Shown here piece by piece: positions 61,305-64,000 of a stretch of DNA of 64,000 nucleotides; the first letter of the stretch is position 1, and every line of letters begins with the position of its first letter. A program made the position numbers and the translations under genes. Below the pieces are notes generated by a model. That model saw only the letters and a list, made by a program, of their open reading frames with translations, did not search any database and was not told the origin of the DNA. Origin of the DNA: Siphonodentalium dalli (Eukaryota; Mollusca; Scaphopoda; Gadilida; Siphonodentaliidae); NCBI GenBank assembly GCA_032622095.1, contig CP136066.1, positions 174,031,164-174,095,163 of the forward strand, read 5' to 3'.

Positions 61305-61689
61305 CTTTGAAATAATTACACGGAAGAAATTTCATAATCTTAAGCAACGTGCAATCGTGCAATTTTGAGTTGGGACCTTCACCTACAGTGAAGTACATTA
61401 TTAAGGAACAGGTAATAACTAAGAAATATATTACCAGCTATTCTCTGCGTTATTTTTTCGACTATATAAGGTTCCCTGTCAAAACTTCAAAAAGTTCCCA
61501 GGTATTTTTGAATGGTGGAATATGATCTCTAGCCTGAGAAGAGATTCATGGCATGATCGCCTGCATCATAAGTAACAAAAGTCAGCCAATAAGTGGAAAA
61601 CACAGCCAGTAAGCAAAAAAGTCGGCCAATAAGTAAAAAGGCAGCCAATAAGTCAAGGTACTGTTAATGACGTCATACGTATATAGAGA

Positions 61690-61906
61690 AACTAAACTAA
61701 AGAAATAGAATCTACATGTATGTGAAGAAATTTCTATAGAAATTTGATAATAAAGAAACTTTCAGAAAAGATGAGGCCTAAGCAGAATGAGGTCCCCAGA
61801 GGGTGAATTTAGTGATGCTAGCCTGCTATGCGGGGTAGCATCACTAAATTCACCCTCTGGAAACCTCATTCTGCAAATAACAGGCACACTAAACTGAGGA
61901 TTGATC
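61690..61906. mobile_element. FB-B variant, left half missing
   Basis: Spacer then one hairpin with loop GCCTGCTATGCGGGGTAGC, ending ACAGGCACACTAAACTGAGG. Confidence 0.72.
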
Positions 61907-62163
61907 ATGTAGCGCAATTGCTACGTTTATATGCAATAATATGTTATCTTTGTCAATGCTGAAAAGAAATACGTATAACGATTTAGAGAGAGAGAATATT
62001 TGCAGTTTATAACCATAGCCTGTCAACCATTTGAAATTCAGTCATTATATTCAAAACAAAATTATTCAAATCCCGGAATGATCTGTTATACATTTAGCTA
62101 CATACTTATAAATATCCCATTACATAACACAATGTACTTTTGATATGAAATGAATAATGAACC

Positions 62164-62386
62164 ATGAGTAGTTATCCCATAGGAAATGTTGAGATAATAA
62201 GTTCAACGAACGACCTATGGCCTATGATATGAACATTTCCCTCCAATAAATATAGGACTCATTCTGCACTTTTATTATCAGTCATCTGCTTATTTTTCCT
62301 GAATACCCCTCCAAATGAATAATGGACCATTCCAATGTATACTTTTTTCACTGCATGGCAGAATCCATTCAGTAGTGAAAGGGTTA
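62164..62386. mobile_element. PB4 element, inverted, left end truncated
   Basis: GGAAATGTTGAGATAATAAG internally, CATTCAGTAGTGAAAGGG with TTAA at right. Confidence 0.75.
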
Positions 62387-62608
62387 AACTTTCATGTTTT
62401 TATGAAAACCCAGTTCTAAATGCATTCTATTAGATATGCAAGTCTCCCATAGGGAGCCTCACATATATAAGAGAACGATTGTTACATTGACAATGTTAGC
62501 CAGTGCATTCTTTTATATATGCGAGGCTCCCTATGGGAGACTCGCATATATAAGATAATACACTGGCATAGGATCTTTAATGCTGCAACAGCACCCGTCA
62601 TAAAAGGG
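62387..62608. mobile_element. PB1 element sharing a TTAA with PB4
   Basis: Directly abuts the PB4 right end at GGGTTAAACTTTCATG; right end CCCGTCATAAAAGGG with TTAA at 62609-62612. Confidence 0.78.
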
Positions 62609-62869
62609 TTAAATAGTCTAACTCTTTGCTTGCGTCATAAAAAGAAGAAGTAGAAAAGAACGAAGCATCATGATTACCGCTCTCAGTGAAAATAGCAACT
62701 CTATAAAATAGAAGCCTTATACATGTAGATCTAAGTTAATATCAATTTCAGCCCGCAGACAAGCCAGATGAGACTGGTAAATTCGTGAATCCTTACACTG
62801 TAAGGATTTATAATATCATGATCCTTGCACCCTTCCACAACTAAGCATCGTCATACAGAAACAGTAGAC

Positions 62870-63081
62870 AGTAATGCCCTAAGTAATCGACTCCTTAACC
62901 ACAGCAGAATTATGGGTAACTTTTCAGGATTTAGTCGGAAATATGGCTTGTTGCCATTCATCGAAAAGCTCTCAGTGAGAGCTTTCCATTGAATGGCAAC
63001 AAGCCATATTTCCGACTAAATCCTGAAAAGTTACCCATAATTCTGCTGTGGTTAAGGAATCGATTACATAGGGCATTACTG
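62870..63081. mobile_element. FB-A foldback copy 13
   Basis: CAGTAATGCCCTAAGTAATC to TAGGGCATTACTG then TA; both arms nearly complementary throughout. Confidence 0.87.
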
Positions 63082-63101
63082 TATGGTAGAGCATGGTTTA
63101 A

Positions 63102-63329
63102 CCCTTCCTTGACTGGAGATTCCTGATATTTTGTGAAAACCCTGTGCCAATTCATTTTCTTATAAGTGAGTCTCCCATGGAGAGCCTTGCATATATAAGA
63201 GAATACATTGGCCTAACATTATTTACCTTGACCTTATAAGCCAGAGCATTCTCTGATATATATGAGGCTCCCTATGGGAATGCACTGGCACAGGATATTT
63301 AATGCTGCACCAGCGCAGCTCCCTTCATG
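63102..63329. mobile_element. PB1 element
   Basis: TTAA at 63098-63101; CCCTTCCTTGACTGGAGATT left end, CCCTTCATGAAAGGG right end; right TTAA decayed to CCAA. Confidence 0.83.
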
Positions 63330-63399
63330 AAAGGGCCAACATATAGATCTAAGTTAATATAAATTTCAGCCTTTCAGCCTGCTAAACGAGGCTGCTAAT

Positions 63400-63839
63400 T
63401 TTGTGTGTCTGACATTTGCAGAATGAGGTCCCCAGAGCGTGAATTTGGTGACGCTATCCCGCATCACCAAATTAACGCTCTGGGGACATCATTCTGCTTT
63501 ATAATAGGCCTCATCTTCTGGGAAGATTCTATAGTCTCAAATTAACATTTTTTAGTTACTTTTTTCCTTCTGGGAAGTTTCTATATCCCCTAATTTGCAG
63601 AAGATAAAATGCATAATAGAGGTGACTAATGGGTGAACATCATCAACTTCAACTGGGGAACTTCAATCTGATCATACATGTAGATCTCCCACAGAAGTTG
63701 AGGCCTATTTAAAGTAGAATGAGGTCCCCAGAGGGTAAATTTGTTGATGCTAGCCCGCTTTGTGAGATAGCATCACTAAATTCACCCTTTGGGACACCTC
63801 ATTCTGAAAAATGTCAGACACACTAAAATACTGGGCTTG
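63400..63839. mobile_element. FB-B long element
   Basis: GTGTGTCTGACATTTGCAG to CTGGGCTTG; first hairpin shortened, second intact. Confidence 0.83.
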
Positions 63840-64000
63840 ATCCTTACACTGTATGGAATTTTCATGATCCTTACACCGTTCCATGACAAAGCATCGTCAT
63901 ACAGAATCAGTATACATATGGTATAGTATGGTTTAAAATAATGAAAGTGCTTTACAATAATTATCTATTTCAGAATCACCTTTGATTTCCAAACCGATGA

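Noticed and set aside
1-64000. Possible tRNA, rRNA, LINE or transposase genes
   Set aside because: I saw no cloverleaf, rRNA core, reverse transcriptase or DDE signature by eye; a covariance-model and profile search would be decisive and was not possible.
61305-64000. Search for the missing N-terminal TMEM63 exon(s)
   Set aside because: One GTAATA donor near 61431 gave a frame without resemblance to TM0; nothing else matched, so the start is left outside the window.

Overview
This is eukaryotic DNA, most likely from a mollusc and probably a bivalve. There are no dense ORFs. One gene is split into small exons with GT-AG introns, and the rest is packed with short palindromic transposable elements. 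A nested block of ~160-bp tandem repeats behind a terminal hairpin resembles the 'pearl' type elements described in bivalves, and the many (GACG/GGAC)n tails are also common in bivalve genomes. The species cannot be told from the sequence alone.

The one gene I can support runs on the minus strand from at least 61304 down to 10834. It encodes a TMEM63 / CSC1-like protein (OSCA/TMEM63 family of mechanically gated cation channels). I traced 21 coding exons by translation, splice sites and phase. All phases join cleanly and give an open reading frame of about 733 residues to a stop at 10834-10836. The N-terminal ~60-100 residues (first membrane segment and start codon) were not found and are probably beyond base 64000. 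Most introns run from ~0.6 to 6 kb; intron 19 is 15.5 kb.

The most unusual feature lies in consecutive exons 10 to 14 of this gene, where exon/intron junctions have been duplicated in tandem. Exon 14 (35956-36042) and exon 13 (36903-37009) each run into a minisatellite whose repeat unit is the 3' end of that exon plus its 5' splice site, giving eight donor copies at each. Exon 10 (44132-44265) has its acceptor junction duplicated as an exact 60-bp in-frame unit that could add 20 residues, and its last 28 bases are copied into the next intron.

Elsewhere (1-10833 downstream of the gene, and all introns) the DNA is mostly miniature inverted-repeat elements. PB1-PB4 are TTAA-flanked, piggyBac-like families starting TTAACCC. 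FB-A is a TA-flanked near-perfect foldback with 13 copies. FB-B is a set of double-hairpin elements with CAGAATGAGG arms. There are also a pogo-like 990-bp element, a hAT-like element with an 8-bp target duplication, and several clear nested insertions. No rRNA, tRNA, CRISPR array, LINE or transposase gene was recognised.
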